Part shown: in pieces, positions 20,883 through 31,971 of the stretch | Layout: each line of letters starts with the position of its first letter | Position numbering within the stretch: the first letter of the stretch is position 1 | Source: Pollenia angustigena | Lineage: Eukaryota > Arthropoda > Insecta > Diptera > Polleniidae | Reading direction: 5' to 3' | NCBI GenBank assembly: GCA_930367215.1 | Contig: OV884059.1 | Coordinates: 71,333,393-71,397,392 of the forward strand | DNA length: 64,000 nucleotides | Translations under genes and position numbers: made by a program | The notes under the pieces: generated by a model | Told to the model about the DNA's origin: nothing | Seen by the model: only the letters and a program-made list of their open reading frames with translations | Database searches by the model: none

Positions 20883-21402
20883 GTGCTGAAAAGGTCAACA
20901 AGAAAAAGAAAGACAAAAAAATGAAAAAAAAAACAAAAAATATGTACTTTGAACTTCAAGAAGAATTCTTGACAAAAGTACGAGAAAACAGAAGTAAAGG
21001 AACAACATGTTAAAATAAATTAAAATAGATAATCATTCAAAGCAAATTTCGATCTACCAAAGGTTAAATACAATTTGGTTTAAGGATTGATGTTTGACTA
21101 ATGACGTCAGCAGTCGTCGATGGCTGCGAGTGTTAAACGGCAAGCCCTCTGAGGAGATTGAGTGGTTGCAATCGAAACATGTCAGGGTAACCTGTCCGTA
21201 AACACCTGGGTTCGAGCCCAGATTGAGTCAAGAATGAAAAATTATCAGTAAATTTTAATTGATTTTCATGTTGTAAAATTCCTTTCTTCATAAAAATAAT
21301 TTAATGAAAATTAAATTTAATGAACTTAAGCCTAATTAAAAATATTAAAAATTTGGATTAAAAACCATAAATAGTTCAATAAAATAATCACAATACTAAG
21401 AA
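20883..21402 (+). repeat. tRNA-core repeat, tandem unit 2
   Basis: Nearly base-for-base the same as unit 1 (one visible T/G change in the A-rich leader). The linker at 20834-20882 (TTAAAGCTAAGGCACGAGCT core) also occurs, in reverse, at 39904-39930, so the linker is part of the repeat unit. High identity implies a recent duplication or gene conversion. Confidence 0.8.
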
Positions 21403-21536
21403 TAAAGTCATATGAATATATACGTAACTACATATGGGCAAATCCTGCGTGACGAACGCTACATTCGCACACGTTTTCTGTTTGAAATATAAACATTTTT
21501 TGGTCTTTCAAAAAAGATAGCTTCAACTTAAATATA

Positions 21537-21600
21537 CACTCAAAATATTATCTACACTCACAACATTATTACAGTAACGGACTGTAGTTTATTTAAGAAA
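21537..21600. repeat. Fragment of the CACTCA-end MITE family
   Basis: Contains CACTCAAAATATTAT and then CACTCACAACATTATTACAG, two adjacent terminus-like pieces of the MITE seen complete at 22930-23313 and 31972-32326, followed by TAACGGACTGT, which matches its subterminal TAACTGATTGT. Confidence 0.45.
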
Positions 21601-21788
21601 TATTCCGTTCAGTCATTTTTAAATAAATAAACATTTAAAACTCAAAGCAAATTAATTTTTAACTGATTCTAACAGTTATTAAAAAAACTAAGTGCATATT
21701 ATTACGGATTTTCAGTTGCAGTTAATATTGTCATTTGATTGAGTTAAATTCTTCTTTATGTTAAATTAAATAAAAATGTAATTTAAAG

Positions 21789-22304
21789 CAGTGTTCGAAA
21801 ATAAACAGTACATTATTTAGCGTTCGGCTCACACACCGAAGAACGATATCTATTTTTTTAGTGTTTGTGTAAACATACACAACCCTTAATACCGTTCGTA
21901 ACTATTTTCAAGAAAGAACCGAACATTACATAATCGTTAAAAAACAGAACAATTGTAGTGATACTGTAGAAAAACATTATATTTTAATGTTCTATAATGT
22001 TTTTTTCGTGTGTGTATTTTGTTTTTGTAAAAAATGTTTGGTTCGTTTTTTACGAACATTAACGAGCCGAACCGAACACATTGAAGTTTGTGGATTTTCA
22101 AAAAAACCGAACGGAATTGAATGTTCTCATCTTTTGTTGAGTATGATGAAAACAGTATTATTTTTGTGTTCGAAAGATGACAAACAGGGAAACGTTATTT
22201 TTTTTAATGAATTTCTACGCAAACACTATTAGCGTTTGTGTTTTCCAAAAATCTACCGAACCGAACATTAAAGAACGATATTTAGTGTTTATTTTCGAAC
22301 ACTG
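21789..22304. mobile_element. 516-bp hAT-like MITE with perfect 8-bp duplication
   Basis: Ends CAGTGTTCGAAAATAAACAG and (reverse complement) CAGTGTTCGAAAATAAACAC are near-identical TIRs. TSD ATTTAAAG is perfect at 21781-21788 and 22305-22312. The interior repeats GTTCG/CGAAC and ACCGAAC motifs near both ends. Non-coding. A degenerate copy is at 560-735. Confidence 0.9.
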
Positions 22305-22329
22305 ATTTAAAGCAACGAAAAGTTCATTT

Positions 22330-22556
22330 AATTTTTACTGTCAAAAATTCAACCGCGAATTCCGTAAAAACAAATGAATATTCAGTTATCTTATATAAAT
22401 TAACTGTCAAAAATTAACTACATATTCCGTAAAAACAAAGAAATATGCAGTTATTTTATAAAATTTTACTGTCAAAAATTCAACACCATATTCAGTAAAA
22501 ACAATTAAATATTCAGTTATTTTATAGAATTTTACTACCAAAAATGAATTTTTACT
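22330..22556. repeat. 66-bp tandem repeat, about 3.3 units
   Basis: ACTGTCAAAAATT recurs at 22337, 22403, 22468 and, as ACTACCAAAAAT, at 22534, giving periods of 66, 65 and 66 bp. Each unit also contains CCGTAAAAACAA (or CAGTAAAAACAA) and a TTCAGTTAT block. Units have diverged from each other by several bases. Confidence 0.85.
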
Positions 22557-22814
22557 TATCTATAAAAAATGAATTGCTTGGTTTGTGTAAGCAATTCCCA
22601 TTTTCTATTTGTTAATATAATTTAGTTAAATACATAAAATGTTTAAAGTTGTAAATTGTTGACCTTTAGTTTTGTTGTTTGTTAATTTTGTTCGGCATTA
22701 GGTCATGAGTTAAAATAAATTTTTAAATAAAAATATAAACATATTTTGTTTTAAAAAATTCTATTTTATTTTATTTTATTTCCCAATATTTAGGTCAACT
22801 TTGTTGACCATCTT

Positions 22815-22918
22815 CAGGGGTTATTTTAAAATAAATAAACGAAAATAAAAATTAAAACAAAAAAAAAATTTTTTGTTTTCATTTTTATTTTCGTTTATTT
22901 ATTTTAAAATAACCCCTG
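22815..22918. repeat. Near-perfect 104-bp palindrome
   Basis: CAGGGGTTATTTTAAAATAA and onward is mirrored by TTATTTTAAAATAACCCCTG, with arms of about 48 bases each meeting in an A/T run near 22866. It is preceded by GGTCAACTTTGTTGACC, itself a small palindrome. It should form a stable hairpin. Confidence 0.85.
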
Positions 22919-22929
22919 CGTTAGAGATG

Positions 22930-23313
22930 CACTCAGAATATTATGTAGTTAAATTAAAACGAAAATTCATTTCAAACAAATTAAAATTCATTTAAAAAAA
23001 GGATCATGTACATTTCATTTAAAACAAATGATTTTTTCAGTTATTTCTAAGCTTTTTATTTATTGAACATCAAATTCCTTAAAATTGAATAGTTTTTACT
23101 TTAAAAAAATATATTTTAACCGACAAAAATCGACCTACATAACAAAATAAATACGGAAAAACATTATTTTTTGGTAGTTTGTTTTTTGAATAACAGGCAT
23201 AAATGTTAAAAAATAAAACTATTCGTTAAATAACTATATTTTTATTCAATTTTAACAGTACGGAAAACGAATTTAATAACCCACAATCAGTTACTGTAAT
23301 AATTTTATGAGTG
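22930..23313. mobile_element. CACTCA-end MITE, copy 1
   Basis: Starts CACTCAGAATATTATGTAGT and ends with sequence whose reverse complement is CACTCATAAAATTATTACAG. It is the opposite-orientation relative of 31972-32326 along its whole length, for example TTTTTTGGTAGTTTG against CAAACTACCAAAAAA. Similarity extends slightly beyond the left end into GAGATG, so the boundary is approximate. Confidence 0.7.
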
Positions 23314-23404
23314 TATTATTTAGTTACATTAATATGTACTTACGAATGGCATATATCATAATTTCTTAGCAGGCATTTGTTGCGAAATAATTGATCACAA
23401 AGTT

Positions 23405-23620
23405 TTGTGACGCACGCTACAAAAAGTGGAAGTAACTCAAAGGTTGAAGTGCGTTTTCCTAATTTTTAGCGAATTTGGCATGATAAGGTATACAAATTCT
23501 AGTTCCTAAAAAAAAGATAACTATAAGAGAATTCTAGACGCACTTATTCGCAGCCAAAAAAATGTTGTGATTTTTTGACAAAAGCCGTGAACCCTTTGTG
23601 ACGCACGCTACAGTTTTTCC
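23405..23620. repeat. Direct repeats of GTGACGCACGCTACA
   Basis: GTGACGCACGCTACA occurs at about 23407 and 23598, each preceded by a TTTT(G) or CTTT(G) context, and a variant CGTGACGAACGCTACA is at 21449. Possibly ends of an old element; not resolved further. Confidence 0.4.
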
Positions 23621-23701
23621 AGTAGTATTTTGTTATTATATTGGATTTATTTAAACAAAACAAATTATATTTTCATGAATTGCATTTCTTTAACTAATTT
23701 C

Positions 23702-24077
23702 TTCAACATTTTTTATTTTTCGAATTTATTCTATGAGCTAAATTTCAGTTATGTATTTTATAAAGCTTTTTTGTAATAAAACTATTCCTACAATTTTTCA
23801 GAAATGACTTTATACACTACCAGACTATTATATTGTATTTTCTATTTACATTTTACCTTAGCCTTCCGTTGGAAAGCAATGAGGTATATTGAATGTACAG
23901 AAAAATTTACAATTATTAGACACCAGCAGAATGTAATGCATTTTCTGGCCCGCTACGGCCGTCTGGTAGTGTCATTTCTGAAAAATTGTAGGAATAGTTA
24001 TATTACAAAAAAGCTTTATAAAATACATAACTAAAATTTAGCTCATAGAATAAATTCGAAAAATAAAAAATGTTGAA
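23702..24077. mobile_element. 376-bp foldback element with about 125-bp arms
   Basis: TTCAACATTTTTTATTTTTC through TACACTACCAGAC on the left is mirrored by GTCTGGTAGTGT through AAAATGTTGAA on the right. Arms are nearly identical except for single-base differences. The loop is roughly 130 bases. No TSD was resolved. Confidence 0.75.
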
Positions 24078-24315
24078 TATAATATGAAGTTACCTTCGAG
24101 AGGAAATAATTCCCAGTTTCTATTAAACTAATTTCTTAACTAATGAATATCAACTTTTTTTTAACGAAATTAATATTTTGATAAGTCTGCTGTAAGTAGG
24201 GTAGCCAGATTTTAAATTCGGAAAAACAGTACATTGAATACCAAAAAACAGTACAATCAAGAAAAAAACAGTACATTTTTTTGACGAAAACATAACCATT
24301 TATTTTAATTAGTAA

Positions 24316-24430
24316 CCCCCAATTTCACCAAGTTCAGCTATAATTAACTATTAGTTCGAGCTGTCAAAACATATTGTAAGCTGGAAGTTAAAGTAATAGT
24401 TAGTTTTAACTGAACTTGGTGAAATTGGGG
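24316..24430. mobile_element. 115-bp MITE with AATTTCACCAAGTTCAG termini, copy 1
   Basis: CCCCCAATTTCACCAAGTTC on the left is mirrored by GAACTTGGTGAAATTGGGG on the right, and the subterminal ATAATTAACTATTA pairs with TAATAGTTAGTTTT. TAA flanks both ends (24313-24315, 24431-24433). The 3-bp duplication suggests PIF/Harbinger. Confidence 0.75.
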
Positions 24431-24833
24431 TAAATATTTTAAACTTTTGATTGAATATGCAACAACAATTATATAGAGAAATACACTTAAAATGTGTAAC
24501 GTCAACGGAATTATTTCCATTTTATGGCATTTCATAAATAGGTATATGAAATTACTCCATTTGCGTTTAAAAATCAAACACCACAAACGAAGCATTTGGC
24601 CAGGAAAACCATAACATTGCTGTAAGCCATATAAGAAAGGAGAAAAGCGTTACTAAGCTCAAAATAATTAACTCATTGATTGTGTAAGTAGGATTTTTTT
24701 AAACATATTCGTATTTTAAGCAATTTTCACTACACACATAGTTGCACAAATCATATAGAATTTGAGAAAATGTTTGTTTCCTAAATTAATTTTCTAATTT
24801 TAAAAAATTTTCAAATTATTTACGGCTAATTTA

Positions 24834-24927
24834 ACCAAGTTCAGCTATAATTAACTATAACTAAAACAAAAGGTTTTTTGATTTTTATAATGAAAGTTAA
24901 TTAAACCTGAACTTGGTGAAATTGGCC
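24834..24927. mobile_element. MITE with AATTTCACCAAGTTCAG-type termini, copy 2
   Basis: GGCTAATTTAACCAAGTTCA pairs with TGAACTTGGTGAAATTGGCC. Same family as 24316-24430, with a different A-rich centre. The duplication is unclear. Both copies sit inside the hAT element 24197-25647, only about 400 bp apart. Confidence 0.65.
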
Positions 24928-26965
24928 ATTAATTTATAAAATCCAAAAAAAAAAATAGTTTGGTTTATTTTTATTTCACAAAATCTGAAAATATTTAAAA
25001 TCAAGTGCAATTGAAAACGATGAGTATTTTCAATAAAATTTTTGTAAAAATTACCTTATCTTTTTCTTATTTCAGTAGTTTAGGTAAAGAAAAGTGGTCC
25101 TCAAAGGTATAAGGTATTTTTATAAATTTTGAACACGGAGACTTTTCCAAATTTGTTTGTTTTCAATTTGACGTGATTTCGATTTCCAGAACATGCCCGA
25201 AAATTAAAAAGTTCTAAAAATTAACGATAATTGTGTTGGAATAAGTATTTTTATAGTACTTAAAAAAAATTTAGATTTTATTTTTGTCTTTCTCAGGGGT
25301 GGAAAGGGAAAGACTATTGGAAGAGGTAGCCTTAAAATCATAACAACATGAAAATATACCACTGCTACGAGCCACCCATTATAATTAAGATTTCTACTGT
25401 GTATTTATGAGAAAACAATGACCACAGCGTAAAAACTCTTATTATTTTAGAACTTTTTTTTAACACAACATAATTTTTGTAAGCCAGTACTGTTAAATAT
25501 AGACTGAGCAAAAAAAACAGTACAAAAAACTGTACAAAATGTAAAAAACAGTACATTTGCGTACTGTTTTAGGAGTTGTGCATAAAACAGTACAATTGCA
25601 AAAAATCAGTACATGTACTGCTTAAAACAGTACGTATGGCAACCCTAGCTGTAAGTGCTATTTTAATCACAAAAATCACCTAAAATAATGTTAAATTCAC
25701 GTATAACATTAAGAAATCAGCGGTGGGGTAGGATTTGGTAAAAATTATTACATTAATGATCATTGAAATACATATTTTTTAATATAAAAATTAAATTATA
25801 CATCTAGTCTTATATTTTATAAAAAAAAATTCATTTGAAAAATTTTTGGTTGGTGGACTGTTTCTGGGATTTGACCATATAGATATTATTTCGTATAAAA
25901 TCTAAGTACCGAAAATATTAACACCTAACAAACACGAAGTAAAGACCTGAACAGATATATCTGTTTATATCTGTTTCTGTGTTTTTTCTTAAGTCGATGC
26001 GTATGGATGAGTGCTTTTGTGTTTCTGATATAAGTTGATATTGATATGATTTGTAAAAGAGTGGATGTAAGTTGATAAAAAGGCGAAAGAGCGTATCATA
26101 TCTGTTTTGCAAAACCAGATACTACTGGATACTGATGACAATAAGTTACTTATTGTACGATGCCGTTATTTTCAATTATTTTTCAACGCAAAAGAGCCGA
26201 CCCTTTGGCTGGTAAAAAAAATAATTTTTTACAAAGACAAAATATGTATACATGAACAGTTATTTTTTTCAATAATTTTTGCGTGATGTGTTTCGAGAAC
26301 AAAAATGGCAAACAAAAAAACTTTACAAGAACAAAACTGGTCGTAAAAATGTGCTTGCTGGTTTTTTTTTTTTTTTGAAGGCAAACACTTTTGAAATTTT
26401 CGGTAACGATATGTATTTTGTTTGTGTGAAAAAGTCTTTGATGAAATTAAAAGGTTGCGTTTTCTTCGTTCAAGTGCCATGTAGACGAAAATTATTGAAA
26501 AAAAATGCTGAAAGAACTGAATACGTGTACATACTTTGTATTTGTAAAAAATAAAACCTACCAAGAAGCGTTGTGATCGGGCCTGCCATATTTACCGATT
26601 AATCGGCATTTTGACGATTTTTTGCCTCTAACTTATTAAAACTTATGAAAAATAAACAACTTCATATGAGGGACTTAAAGAACAAGGGGAATCGATCTAA
26701 AGATATCCACCCGTCCGGCTGGATGTCCATTTAATCTTTGTGCGCAAAGTCAAAGTCGCAATTTTTTTCGGGATTGACGGACTATACTTTCTTTTTTGTT
26801 ATTTGTAACCAACAAATTAAATTGTTTATTTAAAATGGATATTTGTAACCAGAAAAATAAATAATTTTTTCCAATAGATATTTGTAAACAAAAAATTAGT
26901 TAGGTTATCAATAACCAAAAATAAATAAATTTTACTTTAATTGGTTACGACAACCAAAATATATA

Positions 26966-27515
26966 CAGTACTTATTGTTTAAAGTCACTACGGCTTAGTA
27001 CTTTTTGCTTATAGTCCATTCCGCTTAAAGGCCAAAAACGGATTAAAGCCAAAATTGTCATATTCACTTGCACATTTTTTCGAATTTCATACAAATTATT
27101 TGTTCTAAGGTCCATTTCGCTTGTAGTCCATTTTCGTTTAAGAGCCACATTTTCTTAGCACGCAATTATAATTCTTTATGCAAAAATGGTCGCTTATAGT
27201 CCACTCTGTTTTTTTTTATTTTTTAATCAACAGGCAACATGTTTTTATTTACCTTTCTCGCAACTATAATTTTTGACAATTTATTTCAATTAAATCAATA
27301 TTTGGTTATGTTTAAAATAAACTTTTCTTTTGTTTAAAAATAATGGTTTTATTGAAGAAAATAATATTTATATAGTCCAAAATGAGGATTATAATAGATT
27401 TCACTTATTATCCATAAAATGGCTTATATAACAAAAAATCGGTTATAGTTCAAATTCGCCTATAGTCCACAAAAGCTGTGCAACTACAGTAGTGGACTAT
27501 AAGCGAAAATTACTG
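26966..27515. mobile_element. pogo-like element with TATAGTCC-type repeats
   Basis: Begins CAGTACTTATTG and ends with the reverse complement of CAGTAATTTTCGCTTATAGT, with TA on both sides (26964-26965 and 27516-27517). Motifs like CGCTTATAGTCCA recur at about 27008, 27110 and 27190 and inverted near the right end. TA duplication and a CAGTA start fit pogo-type elements. Confidence 0.55.
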
Positions 27516-27587
27516 TATTCATTTTAGCGATATAATCCATTTTTTCTGTTTATTATGCCGCTATAAGTAAATTTAATATAAAGTATT

Positions 27588-27731
27588 AACGTTATAGTCC
27601 ATTTAGCGATATAATAACATTTGCCATATATGCCATCTATCAACAGTCATCAAAGGGAAAAGTAAAGCAAATTAATGGCGTTATAGTCACAATAACAATA
27701 TTTACTAAGTTCTTTTTAGTTTTCGAAACCA
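27588..27731. repeat. Left part of a dispersed repeat split by a MITE (continues at 29039-29160)
   Basis: TATTAACGTTATAGTCCATT through TTAGTTTTCGAAACC aligns with 41268-41410, and 29039-29160 (ATCCATCC..AGAAAG, AACTCTC.ACTCGTAAAAAAT) continues that same alignment at 41411-41530. The locus at 41.4 kb therefore shows the site before the MITE inserted. Confidence 0.8.
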
Positions 27732-29038
27732 CACGCAAAGAAAAAACATGGTTGTGGTAAACATATTCTTAGAGCAACATATTATGATAAGAGTTATGAT
27801 TGTAGTCACCATATTAAGTTTATTATTGAATCATATTATGGCTAAATATACTCGTAATATGTCATCATAATATTTTTCCCTTAATCATATTATTATTCTG
27901 TTAATCATACTAAGTTAAGAAGTAATCAAATTATTGTCATGTTAATCATAATAAGCTAAGAAATTAATCATATTATTGTCATGTTAATCATAATAAGCTA
28001 AGAAGTAATCATATTATCATCATGTTAATCATAATAAATTTAGAAGCAATCATATTATGATACAGCACCTTTCATACCTGTCATAAAAATACAAAATAAA
28101 TTTAAATATTTTTGAATCGATTTTTTATTTTGTGGCTTTTTACAATTTATCTTAATGTTAATCAAATAGTGGAGTTCAATATAAGGCTTGCAAAAGAGCA
28201 AATGAAAAATCTGTGGTTTTCATGGGCAACCGCGTGTGTCCATTTTTTCGATTTTAAGATGTTGATGCCATATTGCCTAATTTTGAACGCTCTTTACATT
28301 TTTTTGAAAAAAGATGAATCAATTCCGATATTTTAACGTAATCACAAAGTTTAAAATGTGCAATACCTAGTCCATAGATTGATCTAGAATGGTTTTTCGG
28401 CTTTCCTGAACAATTTGTTTTAAGACATACGCGGTTGCCCACGAAAGCCACAGAAATATCGTAGCACTTTTATAAAATATTACGAAATCTCTGTGTGTTT
28501 TGTTGTTGGATTTTACAAAAAATCTACGATATTTTGCATTTGCACTATTAAATCACTAATACTGAATGAACTCCGCTAATATTTTAATTTCTTTAAACTT
28601 ATTTTTTTTATGGAATTTTATCTTTTAATTATTTAACCGCTCACAAATAAAAAAAACGACACAACTTCTTCAAAATTATTTTACAAATGGCACTAACATA
28701 ATATGATTAGAGTAAAAAGAGTTTGATTGCATCTTTAACATTATATGATAAATGTATAGAAAGTTATCATGTTATGTCTATTAAATATCATGATATGGTT
28801 GTGAGAAATATAATATGTTTAGAAAGTTATCATAATTAAGTTGTTAGAAAAATAATTATTTTTCGGTCAACAATACTCAAATTCATAATTGCGATAAACA
28901 TTGATATGTTTACAGTAACTATAATATTGTTGATATTAAATAAAAATAACAATTATTTGTGTACGACAACAATATATTGTTACATTAAACATAGTGTTGT
29001 TGCCGTAACCATTCCCAACCATATTTTTTCTCTGCGTG
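27732..29038. mobile_element. 1.3-kb MITE with CACGCAGAGAAAAAATATGG termini, copy 1
   Basis: Left end CACGCAAAGAAAAAACATGG, right end (reverse complement) CACGCAGAGAAAAAATATGG. The interior has a tandem block (27895-28065) and a central inverted repeat in which CTGTGGTTTTCATGGGCAAC (28210-28229) pairs with a mirror near 28435-28455. No transposase. Insertion into the repeat at 27588/29039 is shown by the uninterrupted copy at 41.4 kb. Confidence 0.85.
27895..28065. repeat. Internal tandem repeat of the MITE, about 43-45 bp units
   Basis: Units of the form TTAATCATAATAAGCTAAGA followed by an AATCATATTAT block recur four times. Copy 2 of the MITE has the same block at 29465-29690 with five units, so unit number differs between copies. 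Confidence 0.8.
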
Positions 29039-29160
29039 CACAATCCATCCAAAGAAAGAAAGAATTAAATCGTTAAATTTTTGTCAACAACTCTCTACTC
29101 GTAAAAAATTTGCCTTTGTTATCAGTTAAGAAATATCTTGTTATTATTTTAACCATTTAT

Positions 29161-29320
29161 TATATATATTTATTTGTTTTTCTTTATTTTCTTCGATTTA
29201 ACTCTTAAAAAGAGAGTTTTATTAAGCCGTCATAAATTAAAACTCATTTCAGGAGTTTGATTTTAACCAACATTTAATTAAATTAATTTTTTGTACATAG
29301 ACACCCAAAGCTTGTAGCTG
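29161..29320. other. Spacer between the two MITE copies
   Basis: AT-rich; the sequence leaves the 41.4-kb homology here and I see no feature. Confidence 0.4.
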
Positions 29321-30312
29321 CACGCAAAGAAAAAACATGGTTGTGGTAAACATATTCTAAGAGCAACATATTATGATAAGATTCATGATTGTAGTCACCA
29401 TATTAAGTTTATTATTGAATCATATAATGGCTAAATATATTCGTAATATTACATCATAATATTTTTCCCTTAATCATATTATTATTCTGTTAATCATAAT
29501 AAGTTAAGAAGGAATCATATTATTGTCATGTTAATCATAATAAGTTAAGAAGCAATCATATTATTATCATGTTAATCATAATAATCTAAGAAATTAATCA
29601 TATTATTGTCATGTTAATCATAATAAGCTAAGAAGTAATCATATTATCATCATGTTAATCATAATAAATTTAGAAGCAATCATATTATGATACAGCGCCT
29701 TTAATAACTGTCATATCAATACGAAATAAATTAAAATTTTTATGTATCGATTTTTTATTTTGTGACTTTTTACAATTTTTCTTGATGTAAATAAAATAGT
29801 GGAGTTCAATATTTGTTGTTGGATTTTACTACGATATTTTGCACTATTAATTATTAATTATTTTAATTTCTTTAAACTTATTATTTTTTATGGTAATTTA
29901 TCTTGTTTAACCGCTCACATATAAAACAAACGACACAACTGATTCAAAATAATTTTACAAATGACGCTAGCATAATATTATTAGAGTAAAAATAGTTTGA
30001 TTGCATCTAAAACATAATATGATAATTGTATAGAAAGTTATCATGTTATGGCTATTAAATATCATGATATGGTTGTGGGTAATATAATATGTTTTGAAAG
30101 TTATCATAATTTAGTTGTTAGAAAAATAATTATTTTTCGGTCAACAATACTCAAATTTATAATTGCGATAAACATTGCTATGTTTACAGTTACTATAATA
30201 TTGTTAATATTAAATAAAAATAACAATTATTTGTGTACGACAACAATATATTGTTACAATAAACATAGTGTTGTTGCCGTAACCATGCCCAACCATATTT
30301 TTTCTCTGCGTG
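29321..30312. mobile_element. CACGCAGAG-end MITE, copy 2, internally deleted
   Basis: Same termini and order of blocks as 27732-29038 in the same orientation. It lacks about 300 bases in the middle: from GTGGAGTTCAATA it jumps to TTGTTGTTGGATTTTAC, whereas copy 1 has the central inverted repeat between them. Its internal tandem block is one unit longer. Confidence 0.85.
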
Positions 30313-31050
30313 TGGTCAGATCACTACAATTTGTAAAGCAGAATTTTAGGACAACTATTTTATGACTGTGAAATAAAACACTTTTTTTAAAAAGTTCATC
30401 AAAACTTTTATTTTGAACTGTGGAGTTGAGATCGTTTTTTCTAGATCACCATAGGTTCTTAAAGAGAACTTTACTATTCATCTTGCGTTCGCTGTGGAGA
30501 CATTTTTCAAGGGTAATGATTCATACGTAATAAGGTTAGGTTAGGTCACCTAAATAGCCACGTCAACAAGAAAAACTGCCGTTACTAATCCCCAAGTACC
30601 TGCAAACCTCGATTGAAACATCAAATACCTTTACATTGCCCCAGGGTTACTGTTTGGTGTGCCTTATCCACGCATGAGAAAATTGGGTAATTTTTATTAA
30701 ATTCTCGAAAAACAAGGCTCCGTTTTGAACAGTGTGTTCAAGTCGACGGAAGACATGTGGATGAAATACTCTTTAAAAAATAAAATCCGCATTTCCATTC
30801 TATCGTTCAATGCTCTTAATGAAACTTTGTGTCAATTATTAAATTTTTTATTTAAGTTTGAAAATATAAATCTGCTACCAGATACCCCGTATTTTTTTAA
30901 TTGAATAAAATTTATTTATAAAAAATGTATTTTTATTTATTTTTTTTTAAGCATTAGGTAATGGTTAATTGCTTTGCTTTGTTATTTTTGTAATTATAAA
31001 TATGTTTTATTGTGCTTAAAATTTTAATTTGCCGTTTTTTCATTATTTGT
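30313..31050. other. Unassigned part of the hAT-like element 26578-31096
   Basis: No protein motif recognised. It includes GGTTAGGTTAGGT at 30534 (too short to be telomeric) and a relatively balanced-composition stretch at 30540-30760. Confidence 0.4.
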
Positions 31051-31628
31051 TTTTGAAAATATGCCGATTTTTTACTTAAACCATCTGGCACCCCTGGTTG
31101 AGATTTTAAACAAGTTTTTATAAACTCTCTTATTTTCATCAACTCGCCAACAGTATTTTGGCATACAACAGACAACCACAGATATTGTAGAAATACTTAT
31201 GGTGACAACAGATATTTGTAAGCAAAAAAAAAATGTTATGACATACTCAATCCAAAACCATAAGCATCTGTTTTTGTTTTTAAGATATGGTGAGTGGGCA
31301 AAAGCAAAACCATACAATATCATTCACACTCATTCTCTCATTTATATCAGTAGTAACAGATAAATATCTGGTGTATCTGTTTCAACAATACTTACTGATA
31401 CACTCGTGCATGTCTTTAACACGAAGTGGTAATAGGACAACATACGTGACAATGTGAATAAGTTTCCACCACAGTTTACGCAAAAACACGTCAAATCTGC
31501 ATTTTGGTAATTTTAAGGTATACAATCTGCAAAATGCAGATAAATCTGCAGCTCTGGCATCACTGGTACCCGATGGCCCGATAACGCTGGTCGGCATCTA
31601 AATGTGATCAAACAGTTGTAGTTTTTAA

Positions 31629-31809
31629 CACAGAGTATACAGAGGCGTCACGAGACATAAAATATTATGTTTTTTTCTGTCTTTATGTCAATTTGTGTAG
31701 ATAGTAGCGGCCTGTTTTTACGCATTGTCACTTCACTAACAAAAAACGTAAACGCAAATGATTTAGGCATTTTTCATACGTCACTTTTCTCATCTCTGTA
31801 TACTTTGTG
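31629..31809. mobile_element. 181-bp hAT-like MITE
   Basis: Ends CACAGAGTATACAGAGGCGT and (reverse complement) CACAAAGTATACAGAGATGA. Perfect 8-bp TSD GTTTTTAA at 31621-31628 and 31810-31817. Confidence 0.88.
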
Positions 31810-31971
31810 GTTTTTAATTAACTGATATGAGGTTGTTTATCATTCCATTCAATTAATTTAATGCTGCAATGTAAGACTTAGGGCTAAAAAAATCTGAGCA
31901 AGTTAAACTCTCTGTTTGGTTTAAAATGTGTTTAAACCAGCAAATCTATAATTCAGTAAACATTTAAACCA

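Larger units (their letters stand above)
24197..25647. mobile_element. hAT-like element with CAGTAC-rich subterminal regions
   Basis: Termini TAGGGTAGCCAGAT and (reverse complement) TAGGGTTGCCATACG, with perfect 8-bp TSD GCTGTAAG at 24189-24196 and 25648-25655. ACAGTACA motifs are repeated three or more times just inside the left end and about seven times inside the right end, in a layout typical of transposase-binding subterminal repeats. The interior (1451 bp) has no transposase frame and hosts two small MITEs. Non-autonomous derivative. Confidence 0.9.
26578..31096. mobile_element. hAT-like element, 4.5 kb with nested insertions
   Basis: The left end is CGGGCCTGCCATATTTACCG and the right end (reverse complement) CAGGGGTGCCAGATGGTTTA. 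Subterminal ATCGGCAT occurs at both (26602 and 31061). Flanking octamers GTTGTGAT (26570-26577) and GTTGAGAT (31097-31104) agree at 7 of 8 positions. The interior is occupied by a pogo-like element and two copies of a long MITE. It is itself inside the probable 19634-31565 shell. Confidence 0.75.
19634..31565. mobile_element. Probable hAT shell, about 12 kb with nested insertions
   Basis: The left end (T)AGTGTTGCCAGA and the right end (reverse complement CAGTGATGCCAGA) form a short TIR. Both subterminal regions carry several TCTGCAAAA motifs (19690-19735 and 31495-31555). Flanking octamers GTACCTTT and GTACCCGA agree at 5 of 8 positions. The interior is filled by other elements described separately. 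The pairing is inferred: the TIR is short and the TSD degenerate. Confidence 0.45.

Noticed and set aside
26229..26564. Overlapping opposite-strand frames of about 91 and 111 codons
   Set aside because: Lys/Phe-rich in both directions as expected from A/T runs; no domain.
27895..28065. CRISPR-like array of short repeats
   Set aside because: Units are contiguous and diverged without unique spacers, in a eukaryotic MITE.
30532..30547. GGTTAGGTTAGGT resembling the insect telomere repeat TTAGG
   Set aside because: Only two units, and Diptera generally lack TTAGG telomeres; probably chance or part of a dispersed repeat.
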